Of a stretch of 64,000 nucleotides of DNA, positions 12,401 through 27,400 are shown piece after piece. The stretch's first letter is position 1. The number at the start of each line of letters is the position of its first letter. Source of the stretch: Rhyacophila brunnea (Eukaryota > Arthropoda > Insecta > Trichoptera > Rhyacophilidae); assembly GCA_022495005.1 (NCBI GenBank), contig JAGYXB010001022.1, forward strand, positions 806,001 to 870,000, given 5' to 3'. The translations under genes were made by a program, and so were the position numbers. The notes below the pieces were generated by a model. The model was given only the letters and a program-made list of their open reading frames with translations. It searched no databases and had not been told where the DNA came from.

Positions 12401-15400
12401 CTTCTATTCTGGCAACATTAAATTTGACGTGTCGTCTGACGTTTGACTCGTGTTTTCTGATGACATCAAATTGGTTCTTTGACTAGACATAGGTACCTAT
12501 CTTCTTTTGTGACTGTTCCTTACCGTAACATAGGTCACTATTTAAAAATAATTTAGAGCAGAAGAAATAAATTTATCAAAAACGGTTAAATATATTTAGT
12601 AAATACGTAAAAAAAAATACATCCTGACTTTATGTTACTAAAACCTGTTTTAAATTGTTTTTTTTTTTTTTAATTATTATTATTAATTTGTTTCCGAATT
12701 CTATCTTAGAAATCTAAATGTACTTAACTATGTTTTCACTGAAATTGAAGTTTAAATGTAACAAAATGGTATAAAAACCCTTAGTTATTTCGAAAAAGAA
12801 AATTCTCGATAATTTTCATTTAACCGGATTATTCTCGAGAATTTTACAACACTATAATACCTACTAGTCGTTTTATTAATAATCGTATATCAAAAAGAAA
12901 CAATACAACATACCAAAATGCCTGGTTTATCATATTAAAATTATTGAATTTTAGTTATTTAGTAGTAGGTACAATTTAACTTTTATATTGTGTAACACAT
13001 AACAGATTAAACGTCTTTACGATACAAGAAAATGAAGCTAAGTTTTGAAAATGGAATGAGTGTAAACAACCTTTTGTTATTGTTGAACCATTTTCACAGT
13101 AGGTATCTACATACAACCATTACTTACAAAGATAACCATCGGGTTATGCATTCGTAACTCAAGATACTAAATAAGTAAACCAATCCTATATCTGAGAGAT
13201 TTCTGGGTCGATTGCATACATAATAATATTTACTGAACTATAAAAGGCAAATATCTTAGTTTAAAACGGTGTTTGACCTCACCCAAATAGTACTACTACT
13301 TCATTAGTAACCAAATGCTATCTATGTATGTAAGACAATGAGTCTTCAAAAACGATTGCCATATTATCTACTTTAATATAATTTCTCGTGTTTATCTTCT
13401 TTTCTATGTCATTTCATGAGTCATGATCCTCCCATTAGTGACCCTCGTAGTCAAATGCGTAAGGTACTGGCTTCCTCATGGGTTCCGGGTTCGATACATA
13501 CCTATATATAATTTTCTCATCCCTAGAGTGTTTCTTTACTACCGTAATTGGCAGTGTCGGGTTGCTATGAAGCGCTTTGTTCAGAGTCTTGGAAAATATA
13601 CGTATCGTAAACTTCGAGTACATGTTGGAACTTGCGAGTGCCAGCTGCCCGGTCGACATGACGTCATATGACATCATTGTGACGTACTACCGGAGTGATA
13701 ATAGCATTCGAGAAAATAACGCTACTACAGCGGCGCTATTCATTGTCACCATACACATATAGGTGTTTCATCGTAATAATATCTACGGTGGGCACTGCGC
13801 GCTGGGCGGCATGCCTCGAGCGTGTATTGGCTGACGTCACAATTACGTCATGTCGTCTGGTGCCACACGAGTCGATAGTTAGGAAATCGCGGTGCAGTTT
13901 ATCATTAAAGCTTTCGCAAGGGGGAATTTTGCTATATTTAAAAAAAAACTACTTGAGATGAATAGAATGCATTAGGCAGGTATGTCGGTGTGTATCTCAA
14001 CAACGCGACATTACCAAAAACGGTATCGATGGCACGGCGTACACAACTAACCTTCCGTATGATTGCTGGGATCGCATCGCCACATTTCGCGGCTCGCCTG
14101 GGCCATCGCTCCCTTGACTGCCGCAAGGGTGACGGCTGATCGCTCCTCGAATTTCTGCCTCATATTGGCCGCTTCCGACGTGAAGTTTCCTGGAGACCAA
14201 GTAAAATAATTAGGACATTTACTCCGTATGTAAAATATAAGCCCACGTAAATACTGGTCTCGGCTTGCTCAGAAAGCCGAAAGTGCAATCAATATACATA
14301 ATACATCTTTATTATTTGGTTTAAACTAAATTTCTATCTCTAGTATGCATGTTGTTATTATTTTTATAACGTTGTTTGAATGTTTTAGCATCACCTTTTG
14401 TGTCCTAACAAAATCTCATTGGACTACTTATCCCTTGGGAACACATTTATGTTTATGGGATTTCGTAAATGGTTTTGTTGACTATTGATAAAATTATGCT
14501 ATTCTGTTTTATGTAAGCATAGTTTGAGGCTCCGAAGTTAAACGGAAATATAACCTTGTCATATTTATTGTGGTTACGTGTAAGTTGTACGTAGCACAGT
14601 TCGGCGTATCACAATTCACCGCGAGCTGTTTTACCGTAAAGAAATGGCCGCATGGAATTGCAGACAATAATGTTCAAATTTTATTAGATTCAATAATAAC
14701 ATTAATTTGCTAGGTTCGACATGATACTTACGAGCACGTACCAGAGTTTTATATAAACATTATAGAAGTACCTACTATATGATTGTATTTCTAAATGACT
14801 TACTTACATATTTTCTTCTGTTTTATTTCCGATACTTCAACACACGATGAAATACGGCCAACTGCATACGTACAAATTACCGGATAGATTCATTGTATAC
14901 ATAGTGATGAAGAGCTCATGGCCCTTGGCTACATACACGCCTATACAAGCTAGGCGACCGTATGCTTATTATAATTTATAATATTATACCAAACGTTGAG
15001 TGTTAAAATCAAATGAAGAATAAAAAAAATCTGACAGCTAAATATTGCTGTATTTTTAACATTCAACGACATGAAAATTTTTCGCAAGGGGCCATCCATA
15101 CCTAATTGAAAAATTTATGTTAAAACATTTGATGATTCTTCTTCCTTCGTCGATATCATTTCTACTCAATTTCTATAGTGTTTTTTAACAAATGGCGTTA
15201 CTCATATAGTGATTATCACAAGACAATGTTAGTTCTTTTCTCTCTTACCATGTCCATACAACTTCAAAAGCATCCACGAAAACTGCATGGTGGTGTAGCC
15301 TTTGATTTCCGTCAACGCAATGGTGTTGTACATGTTGAAGAGCAGCTGATGGGGAGACTGCTTCAGCTCGCACAGGTGGTTGTTGGACTCCTGTTTCATA

Positions 15401-18400
15401 CAGAAAAGACACTTTAAAAATAATGGAAAAATTCAGAACGTATTTTAAAAATAGAAGGCGCAATGTATGACGTAATATTACAACACCCTTCATGTGGAAA
15501 AGGTTTCCGAAAACAGTATGCAAACCTGGCCTAGTCTAGCTACCACGTTGTTTTGTTGTGAATGCTTTTATTTAGATTGGTATTGCCCCATCTGACTTGT
15601 TAATCAATAGAGCGCCTGCATAATTCTCTGTGATGTCCTACCCTTATTTTCCGCTGTTTTTTTTTATATTTCAGGTCCCCCCCATATACGTTAAAAATAT
15701 TGATTTCAGTAGGTATTGCGTTCTAACTGAGTGTTTTATTTTTAGAAAATTTTATTGGTGTTGTGATGTCCACTTCTTCAGTAATCATCGCATTGTATGT
15801 GATTCCTCCCTCGTAGGGTGGGCGATCCCTCACAAACGTCTATAGTCTATTCTATTCTATTCTACATTATCTTCACGTTGTACCTATAGTGTATTTATGG
15901 TAAAATTATATAGACACACGTTTGTATTTAATAATTACCAATTTTGTCTAGATATGACATTTTGTGATAAGCATGATAATAATTTAATAAATAATATAAA
16001 CATTATGTAGGTAGGTATCCAACTTTTTTATTTATTTATAACAAAGCCTGTAATCGACGTTGATTAGTGATTTGATTACACATTAATTGATTTAATAATA
16101 TATAAAATTGTACGTATTATAATAAATTATAATATATTAAGTAAATATAATACTTCCTTGTTGAGGTACTTACTTAATTACCAATTTACTGATTTACGTT
16201 GTAAATCATTAAGTATTTTCTGTTTGTCGAAAATGCATTTCAGTTGTATTATACGAGGGTGGGTCAATAATTCCTTAGAAAAAAGCATTAAAACAGTTTT
16301 TATTTTTGTATTTTTTTTTTATTTCTCAACATAATCTCCTTGGAGCTCAATACACTTGGTTAGACGTTTCTCAATTTTTTTTAAACCGTCAGAAAAATAA
16401 GTTTTCGGAAGGTCCTCAAAATAAGCATTTGTCCGATCGATGACTTCTTCATTTGAAAAAAAACGTTGTCCACTTAGCCATTTTTTTAAGTTTGGGAAAA
16501 GGAAAAAGTCACTGGGGGCTAAATCTGGCGAATACGGTGGGTGGTCGACCAATTCGAACTTCAATTCTTCAATTTTAGCCATTGATCGTAAACATGTGTG
16601 AACACGGGCATTGTTCTGATGAAAGAGGATTTTTTTCCTGTTTAAATGAGGCCATTTTTCTTCAATTTCGTTTTTTAGCTGGTCCAATAAAGATGCATAA
16701 TAATCCCCTGTTATTGTTTTTCCTTTTTCCAAATAGTCAACGAAAATAATTTCACGTGCATCCCAAAATACAGTAGCCATAACCTTACCAGCTGATTTTA
16801 CGGTTTTCGCCTTCTTTGGACATGGTTTGCCTTCGCAATCCACTGCTTTGACTGTTCTTTCGTCTCGGGAGTATAGTGGTGTATCCATGTTTCATCTACA
16901 GTCACAAAGCGACGAAAAAATTCATCCGGATTGCGTTGCATGAGCGACAACAGGGCTTTAGAGGCCACCACCCTATTGCGTTTATTGTCGACTGTGAGCA
17001 AACGCGGCACCCATCTTGCAGAAATATTTTTCATGCCCAATTTGTCATGTAAAATAGAAATGACGCTACCTTTTGAGATCCCTGTAACCTCAATTATCTC
17101 ACTCAACTTTAATCTTCGGTCACTTAACACCATATCGTGGATTTTATTGATCATATCTGGTGTAGTCACCTCTACAGGACGTCCTGAGCGTGGTTCATCC
17201 TTTGTTGATGTACGACCACGTTTAAATTCATTTAACCAGTTATAAATAGTTGCAAGTGAAGGAGCAGATATGCCGTGAACTAAATCCAACTCATTTTTTA
17301 TTTCCTTTGCTGTTAACCCTTTTATATTAAAATGTTTAATAACAGCTCTAAACTCAATTTTCTCCATTTTCCATTTTTCCATTTTCCACAAGCAAATTTT
17401 TTTTTTAAATGTACGAGAAACACACAACAACCCGACCAATCTGATTGAAACTTCGCAGCATACTGAATCGGTAGTGCCGCTGCATGAAAACAAACCGCTT
17501 ACAGTACTAGTCGCGCCACTTGTCGGCTTTTCTAAGGACTTATTGACCCACCCTCGTATTATAATATATTCTACTTTTAAAATGTGTTTGTTATTATTGC
17601 TATTAATATAATAATATGTCAAGGACAATGTATTACTTAATCATTCAAGCTGGCTTATATATTGACTTTATAATACCTAATAGATTACCGAACATCGCTT
17701 GTTATCTAAATTCATTCATTGTTAATTAATACACTGACATCGATAAATTTAAATATTATTTGTAAAAATATTGTTTATCTTTTTGAATTTCTTTCATCTT
17801 CAGATTTAATAATGATTTAATTAATCTATTATTTACAGTACGTACCTAATGTATTCATAACACAAATAATAATTAATTTCAATTAATAAAAATAGATCTC
17901 TACTTATCTACGATATTATAACAAGAGAAAATAAGATTTGTTCTACTAAATAATCTGAAACTTTCTCTAATCGGTTCCTCGTATATCTACGGTTTCCTAA
18001 TAGAAATGTAAAAAAAGATGTTGATCTACTTTTTGATATAGTGGTACATTGCATTAGGATTAGTGCATGGTGCTGAGCCCCAGTATATATTTGTACTTTA
18101 CGTTAAATAAAATGGAATTCGCGATTACTATATCTAAAGAAAGTTATGTTTTGAATGACAACTACCGGTTCGAAGGTTCAAAATGAACTATTATGAAGAA
18201 TTTAAATTTACATAACATAATCATAATAATATTATGGTCTTCCGAAAGAGTTCACTACAGTTTACATAGGTATTAGGATTAACAGAAAAAATACGTTTCT
18301 GTACAAATGTATGTGCCTCAGTTTCTAAGCTTATAAATTCAAACATCAAATTATGTAAATAATACCGGTTTTTGTTGACTTAGTATGATTCCATTTTATA

Positions 18401-21400
18401 ATCAATTTCAAATACCTATATTATTTTTAGTCGGGGCCGAACCATTTCGATTATAAGATAATCGTCAAGATTCCAGATCTTCGTTTGTATAGTTGCCTTG
18501 CAGCTAAGAACTAAATTGGTGGAATTTTATACTTATTATACTATGATTAAATGGAATTCACACAAGTTATTGATATCTGTTTCGAAAACCTTGTGAATTG
18601 CCACTTAAATAATATGTAGCTACGAAATAAAAAAAACACAGTTTGTGAAAATTAATATTATACCATTGTAGGTACCTAAATCAGGTTTACACTACCTAAA
18701 TCTATTGTTTACCTGATACCATTAAAAGTCACAAACTGTTTGTGGTACTTACATATTAATGCATAGATACAATCTTGTTTTTATCTATCCTATTCATAGT
18801 CCTCCAAATAATACAATGAAATATTTCACTGATATGATACGTATTTTACCTTGATATAACACTCAAGTTATCCAAGCGTAGCGAAGGATTCTATTTTAAC
18901 AATTGCGTTTTTATTTAAAATTTGATATTTAATTATCATTCGCTAACGACGTTAATGTGGTCATAATTTCTAATATGTGTAAGGAAAATGCTCTGATAAC
19001 ATTGTAGATTTTTCTAGTTTCCGTAGTTGATACCTTTATTCGAACAAACAAACAATAATAATTATCAATAACTAACAATGTCATTATATTATCAAAGTAA
19101 TATTATTATCGCTCGCTTGGTCTATTTATTGTATTATTCGTCACAAATATTATTGACAGTTGTAAAATATAAAAATCAATTTTCAATTTCAATTTCAATT
19201 GACAATGCCAGTTTTTCCAACAGCTACATATTACAAGTCTTGGAAAATGAATGATAATATTATGGTGAATATTGAAGTCCAAAAATGGTTGTTTCGAGAT
19301 AGATAAGTAAGTAGGTACTTATACAATTTTGTGAGACATTGGATAAACCAAACCATCGATGGAATGATAATATTTGACGATTGTCTTCATTACCACGACA
19401 GTTTTTTTAAACTAGATTTGCGTGCTATTAATGTTACAGACAATACATAACGAAACAAATAATATCGACATTGAGTTTTTTCTTTATCAGATTGACCAAA
19501 GATCACAGAAATATTATCGAATACAATATTATTGTATCAGTTTTATAATATTATCAATCCACTCTTTTAAAATATGTAATACCTAAATGTTTTTTTATTA
19601 TTATCATGAGATGTTTTTGTTTTCATCTGAATAGGTAGGTACGATCGTTATTAATTTATTATGTATCTACTTCGTATTACAAGTTTTACATAATTATAAG
19701 GCATACCCATTGGTATATTCAATGCAGGGTGGTTTTAAACATCTTAGCCAGTTGTTGGCAATAGTCAATGAGACTTTAATGTGGTTATTAATTATATATG
19801 AATTACTTCATCAGATATGACAAAAAACTTAAATTAAGTTGTAATTTGTAAGGATCTCGGAAGTGAAAAAGTGCTTATTAAATTATTATGCTTATTACCG
19901 TATCTAATGTGCAGTTGCAACTAAATTGTTAAACTGCGAACGTGTGCCACGTCTCCTATGTTTATTTTACAATAAAGTAAGCAAATTGCTTTCTTGAGAA
20001 GTGAATTGCTAACAAAGGATAATCGCATTGTTAGTATATAGTTCCATCACGTAGGAATTTCAAAATATACACTTATCTGACTGCCTTACCTTTGTTTATT
20101 TTTTATCGCTTTTTACTCAACGCGAGTTCGTAGGTAAAATCTATTGTAATTGTATTCTTATCTTATACATTTCAATCATATTATGGTAATAAAATGACAT
20201 TCAAAGTAAATTGTATTGTGGATATGAATTGAGATGGTTACCTATTTGAGTTTCTATATTATTATATTTTACGTCCCAAATTTATAGCATTAAATAAAAC
20301 ATTATTTGGTAAATGTGCCGCAGATGCCCGCATGAGTTTTTATAACTTTCTTTTTAGACCAAACCAAACTTAATATAATCCAAGTGTGTGATAATGATGC
20401 ATCGAAATGTATGAAAATTACAAATTTAAAATTAACAATTAATTACTGGATCGAAAAGCATCTGCGCCCACAGAAAAAAAGGTATTTAATTCCTTTTAAT
20501 TTTAATATTTAATAATTTAATAAAGTAATATTATAATCGTTTACATGGAATAAACTGTTTTCGTAAAGAAATATATACATAAAAAAGCTCATGCGGGCGG
20601 CCAACTCTGCGGCATAATTACCCATTTTTTCTAACCCACTTACAATGACGATAATAACAATTTTAAAGTTTGAAACCGAGGAAGAATAATTTCACTTTTT
20701 GTTACGTTACGTGTTCAAATAAACCGGTACCTAAACAGATTAAAGAAGAGAGATTATTGTGAAATGACCAGCGTTTTTGCAAAGTCGAATACCTGTTACG
20801 TGTTTACCTGCACTGCTTGATTATAGAGGTTCGAATGTATGATCAGATTATGCATTCTCTCCGTAGCCTTCGGTATAGAGCTGGTAGGATCCTGCAGAAT
20901 AGTCTCTGCCAAATCCAACCACAGTCTCTGATTAGAAGGCACATTCGAGGTGGCCTGGTGGTTAATAAACCTCCTGAAGGCCTCGTACAACTTGTCAATT
21001 GTCAGCCTCTCGCTGGCCAATTTAGCCCAAACCCAAGAATCGACGACCACCTCGGATTCTCTCAGTTTCGCGTACGGAAAGTCGTTTTCCAACTCTTCGC
21101 AGAATTTGTTAAACTCTTTAGCTATTTCTATATCAGGCCCTAGCTGAGATGTGTCGGTCACTTCTTTCCATCTAGGGTCGAGAACTTTTCCCCAAAGTTC
21201 GTCCTCTAGAGATAACGCATCATATCTTAGCTGGTCGATCTCGCATAGACCTTCCTCCGGGAAATCGTTGTGTTTTTTCGATTCTACTGTCAGCAACACT
21301 GCCGCTATCAGCATGCAAAGTTCAAATAACTTCGCCATTTTTAAACGGGGTATCGCACTGTGGGTGTATGAATTATTTCTACTTTTCACAACATAAATCT

Positions 21401-24400
21401 GTTTACGCTCGTTCGTTCACTGGTATATTTTTGTCACTGCACTTGAGGGCACCCTCTACTCGTTGGCGATCGATGAACCAATTAGATTAGGACTTGTAGC
21501 GCACACACATCCGCGGGAACAGGACACAACTTCCGACTGTCACGAGAGTCAGATGGACAGTGTGGAATTGGTAAATAAATTACTATTCCGCGACGAGTGC
21601 CGGAAACGACCGACTTCTACCGATCGTGACGTAACAATATTCTAGCTATTGCTCTAGTTCTGACTGTCGGAATTATTGTGACGTTAATCATTATTGAGGG
21701 CCGGTCAAGTGTTGTTTTTTTGTTCTTTACGACGCGTAGGAATTTTGTTTGAAAGACAGGTAGACTGTATCTGTATAATATGTTCCAGACAGTTCGAAAG
21801 TCTCTTTTCAACTGAGTTGAACTGAACTGAGCGACAATAAAGCGGTGGAGGGACAGACAACTTTACTCTGTACGTCGGCCGCCAATTTACCGCTCAAAAG
21901 ATAGGGAGACCATGCAATATTAATTTTTTTAATTTCTATGTACAAAATTTGCATGACATACATCGGTAGATAATTAAAAGTTTTAAGGTAAAGCTACCTT
22001 AGTCGCGGTACCGCAAAAAGGCTTAAAAGAAATATATATATGAGAACAAAATTCGTTACAATATAACGTTACGTATTAAGGCAGGAAGATGTTTATTCGA
22101 TTTGTATTCAGATTAATTTTCCTGTCAGATCAGTGAATTGTTTGTGTGTATGTATAGCAAAGTGTGTAGTTCGATGTGTTTTCGAAAACAGATAATTACC
22201 CCGACTAGTCTGCATATTGAATGTAAAAATAACATTTATGTACCTATGCGATTTTGTTTTAATCGAAGAATTTATAAATATATATATATATAATATATGT
22301 GTGTTGACCGCACTAATCAATTAATATATTTAAATACACACTAACAATTTAATTGTTTATTATAATAATATTATCTACAAATCTGTCACGTGACTATATT
22401 AATTATATGTGATCAAATATACAATGCCAACATTGAACACCTGCCGTTTTATCATTATTGATTGGGTATTCAATGAAGATGAAGATTCGGAAAGTTCATC
22501 GTTCAATTGGGTCTAAACTTCTAGGTCATCTTGATGCAATCATAACTGACACAGTTAGGCAACTGTTACACGTGGTTGCCGTACGAGGCGCACTGCATAC
22601 ACTGTGCTTGTTGCGTCAAACACCTGCGATATTCTCTGAGTCCGCAACTAGTCGCCGTCACTGCTATGCATGAGCATCGTGGTAAAAACGTGGGTAGCGA
22701 AGTTATCAACATAATACATTATTAGTATTATACATACACAATGCCGTTCTTAACTCATTTAGTGCTAACACCGCGACTGGCGCGTTTGGAGTAGTTGGCC
22801 ATTAGATATAATTAGCGTGTTATTTAAATGTAGTAATTAAAAGGTCAGCAGTGATGGAAAAGATATCCATTGAATTGGTTTTAAAACAAGGTTATTTTGG
22901 TTAATTCTACTTCATTTATTTTAATGGAGTTCTACCCCGTAAATGCTACTTCATTTAAAATAAATATCAATTAGGCCCATAATGCTCCTTCAATGTGTTC
23001 ATAAAAATACTGAAAATGAACAAAATTCAAATTCAGGTATTGTAAATATGGCTATCCTATGACTTTTTTCTGTTATCTACCACAGCCTACACAACCTTCA
23101 ACAGGCACCCTTCACCATTGGTTAAAATAAAATTGTATACACGGAGGTCACGTAATGTAATTTAATGTTAGTGCCTAATTAAATCCTTATAACTTTTTAT
23201 ACACAGCAGTTGTGTGTTTGAAATCTGTTTCACGTACCTATAAATAGGGCATCTCCGGAGAATTGTACGCATGCATTTCGCCGTATAACAGTATCAGAAA
23301 CAGATGACCGTATCGCATTGAGATTAAATGTATGTCTAAAAAAACGTAATAAATACCACCGGAATACAAGAGAAAAACAGACGAAAATAAGTGAATGAGT
23401 GCATTATAAATTCAATCTTCTTGTATGTATATAAATTATAATTCTGAATGGTTCAAAAATAGGTTAGCGAGTAAAAAAGGCGCTCGTAAATTAATACTAC
23501 ACCAACAAGGCGTCATTTTTTTATCTAGATGCTATACAGCCATCTGTTTGCAGGACAACAGTTCACGTCAAACTCCATACACACTAATTTATTCATCAGC
23601 CCCATAATTATGTATCGTTAGCCAATCGCACGATCATCATTGAGTATGATAGCATAAAACATTTCCTTCCTGTGATGATTTTCTTTCTGTTTCCTGGAAA
23701 CAGACTAAAGGCTTGACAGGTGTTGTAACTATAACAATATGCACAATTCACGCGGATAATAAGAAAGAAACTAAGTTCCACTAATTTAACACACTATCGT
23801 GGTTACACTATGTCTCATGAATGTTGTTCGGTATTATTATGGCAGTGTTGCCAGCTCCTCGGGGGAACGTTCGCAATTTCTGCCGAGTAGGTAGATCGAT
23901 GATTATCGCGCAGCTGTTTCAAAAATAACACCAGGCGGCCATATTTGTTGTTTTGTTTTCACCCCCTTATTAATGAAAAAATATCTTATATATAAAACGG
24001 ACAGACATTATTAATTGTTTTTTTTTTGTAATTTAGCATTCCTTTCTTTCTGAGAGTATTCGAAATTCGAATTATAGACAGAATTAGTTTGAGGGTTATA
24101 ATGAACCTTATATTAATTGCACTTAACATTAGATAGGTACTTATTCATTCTGTGAAATATTTAATTAAGAATTATTTATACGTATTCAAATGGGGGAATA
24201 AACACTTAGGAACGGTACGGAACCTACCTGCACTGTATGTATTATGTAAAAATAATGACAGTTAATTACAGTTCTGTCATAGATTAGCTGCAGGTCATTT
24301 TGATTCGTGAATAGATAATGAACGGACTATGCTGCAGGGGTAACAAAGACGTAGCAAGCGTAAAAAATGATATTGGAAAAATTTCTACATCAAATACCTA

Positions 24401-27400
24401 CCTAAAACGAAGGTTCATAATTCTTCAATTTTTATACTTACAAATTTATGTCTTTTAATTCGCTTTTATTCGCAATTCGACTTTTAAGAAAATGCTTCTA
24501 CAATGTCTCACTTTCAGATTTTTATTTATTTGTATTTTAACAGCTGTCTACAATTAGTCCAATTGCTTTTATTAAAATTATACGTACAAAATAATATGTC
24601 GATATTAATAATTAGTCATTTTAATCGGTCACCTGTAATTTGTCTTCATCGATCGGTACTCTGACGAAGATTTAATAAATAGATTTTTTAGCATTTAGCA
24701 TTTTTTGAGATTTAAAAAAAATATTTGAAATCATGTTCCCTCACATTAAATTAGAGAATTGTACATTAGTTCGAAATATGTACTATTTTATGATCTTACT
24801 TCGGGGACGTACGTAGAAAGGTCCACTGTAGTCAGGCCGTGACCAAGGATCGAAATGACCGGAGCGCACCGGAGCACCGTTCCGGTTCGTGAAATTGGTA
24901 AAATTATCGCTCCGTCTCGTGGAAAAAATATTTTGACCGTCTGAGCTAGATAGGCCATATAATAGAAAAATATAACACACTTAGTTTTATAAAATACACA
25001 TAAAATTTGGTAACTATGTAAACATCTTCTGAAAATTGTTGAGCGCTCCGGTTCGTAAAATTTTCCATTTAGAGCGCTGGCCGTGACACGAAACTGTAAA
25101 CTTCGATGCTAGTGTTAGTTATTGTTCATGCTTCGAATGCAATATGGTAAATAGGTAAACTATTGGAAGATTTTTTTTTGCATATTCAAATGAAAGGTTA
25201 TAATTTGAACGAAATATGCAATCGAAAATCTTCATTGATTGCGATGATGTTACCGTATTGCATTCGAAGATAATCACTACTATCCTAATTAGCAATTCAG
25301 TGCCACGGCATGAATATAGTCGGCCTTGGTACGTAGATACCTACCTTTTAGCAATTCAGAATGAATATAAATTGCACGACTTTTAATAAAGGAAATTGTA
25401 TTAAAATGTAGTGCCCAACTTAACCTAATGTAATTATCGAATATTTATTTCGAATTAATGCTGAATTATCTAATTTAATCTAAAGGGATCATCAGTATTT
25501 TTAAAAATCTGTCATAAGTAGGTAGGTACCTGAAATAATTGCTACATATGTTTGTTTAATTGGTATCTACAAATTACCGCTTGGCGAAATGCTAAATTGA
25601 ATTCCTCACGTTAAAAGTCTGTCTACTGGTATTGACCAAAGTGCCATCGTCTCAGTGTTTTTTTTTAAATTACCGGACACGGTAAAAAAAATACATGCCT
25701 ATATTTAAATATTTTATTTTACTGCCAACTTTGTGATCCGTTGATACAATATTACGGCCGCAGTACAGGTAGTCCGCGGAGTCTAAAATGTTGGCTAGCT
25801 CTGATATTAATGTTTATGTTATTAATAATTATTGTTTTCAGAACTCCAAAATATGTAATAATGACTTCTTGAAAATTAAAGTTAATTTGGAATTTTATGT
25901 TCGGTAATATTCTGAATAATAAAAATATGATAGTAGGTACATTATAGTCTTATTACAACTTTAAATGTCTTTATTCGCGGAAATATTCGAATTGTCAGTA
26001 ATACCGAGGAGTTTCATATCTTACATTTTTTTTAATTTAAAAAAATCACATTCATTGGTTTCTCAGAGCAATTTTCTCGCGCGTGTTCGTAGAATATTTT
26101 TTTTTAATGTTGATCCGCGAATTTTATCGTTGAACTACTTCTTTCGATGTATCCGATCCAGGTGTTAGTCTACTATTCTGCCACTTGCTCCGTGACCTGG
26201 ATGATTTGGCTGTCGAGCATCCTTCTCAAAAGGTTGGCCCTACTCCTCTCGGTATTATAAAGAACGCATTCCCTATGTAAGTGGAAAACCCATGCCATTC
26301 ATGAATTGGTACAATTTATTTTAATATTCTCGAACGGTATGTCGAAAAAAAAGACGGCACGAACAACACAAACGGACACTCGTGATAATTATAAATTATG
26401 ACCGTATTTGATAACCACTTGTGAATGTGACAGGTCGCAATAACTCGCATCTGAGCACACGTACTTATAGCTGTAGACTATGTGTTCATTGCTAGATTGA
26501 AAGTGCGGAGTGTCTGTGTATGGGGTATGTACCCGTAAAAGTGCGGGAGTCCACGGGACTAGATTTTGTTAACCCTACCGTCGCCTTAAAATATCAATAA
26601 TAAACCATTAGGTATCGATATTTTTTTGAAATTAACCCTTACTATTTTCTTTTGTGCGTGCCTGCAAATGTGTATATTATAAAGTTGATTACTATGCCGA
26701 AACAATCATCCAGTGCTGCTGATTATAAGAATAAATATTGGAATATTTAATTGTAGAAAACCATATAGTCTGTTAGCAAACTTTAGCTATACCTACAATC
26801 ATATAATATTAGTTTATCTCTATTCTTATCTTGTTATTAATATTTTATCGTTAGATTTTATCAGATTACTGCACCTTAATAGATTTTTTAAATAAATTCA
26901 GCCGTTTTTAAATAATACTGACATCAGATTATTTCTTTAAGGTCCCTTTAGAGTCTTTCGACGATCAGTTCAGTTGTCCGTTCAGTCTCAGTTGACAGTG
27001 CAGTTGGGTTACGGCGATGTAGGTATATTTACGTATATTTATCCAATTAAAATTAATGTTATTTTTATAATAACTTTCTAAACGTATTGGTTGGTAGGTA
27101 TAATACAGTAGGTACATGTATTTGAAGAAATAATAATTTATGAATCGAAATTAGAAAGTAGTGGGTAATACGACAACACACACCTTAGATTAATTTCGCT
27201 AAATAGGTACCTAAATTAATTGGGGAGGTACATACTTTATCGGTTATAAAAAACCGATACTTCCATATTTCGTATTCTGTACATCGTAGGAATCTTCTTT
27301 TTTGTTGGCAGTGTGGTGATCACTATTTTTCCATAAGCATAAATCTCAATAAACTCCGTCTTTTACACGTCAATTTAACTGGCAACTCTAAAAACTGATA

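Larger units (their letters stand above)
7360..14051. other. Intron carrying a pogo-like MITE, a microsatellite and a SINE fragment
   Basis: This 6.7-kb intron contains a TA-flanked pogo-like element (8931-9337), an AAT microsatellite (about 8417-8440) and a tRNA-like SINE fragment (about 13440-13505). No additional exon was identified. Several short reading frames between 10 and 14 kb look random. Confidence 0.55.
16254..17556 (-). mobile_element. Complete but inactive mariner element
   Basis: This 1303-bp element has 29-bp terminal inverted repeats beginning CGAGGGTGGGTCAATAA (16254-16282 and 17528-17556), with one mismatch. TA target duplications flank it at 16252-16253 and 17557-17558. 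Its size is typical of mariner. The transposase lies on the minus strand and is broken. It sits in the intron between the proximal first exon and the first shared exon. Confidence 0.93.

Noticed and set aside
20808..21389. Translation start at the upstream in-frame ATG (21389).
   Set aside because: It would add 17 residues ahead of a clear signal peptide; the ATG at 21338 has better context.
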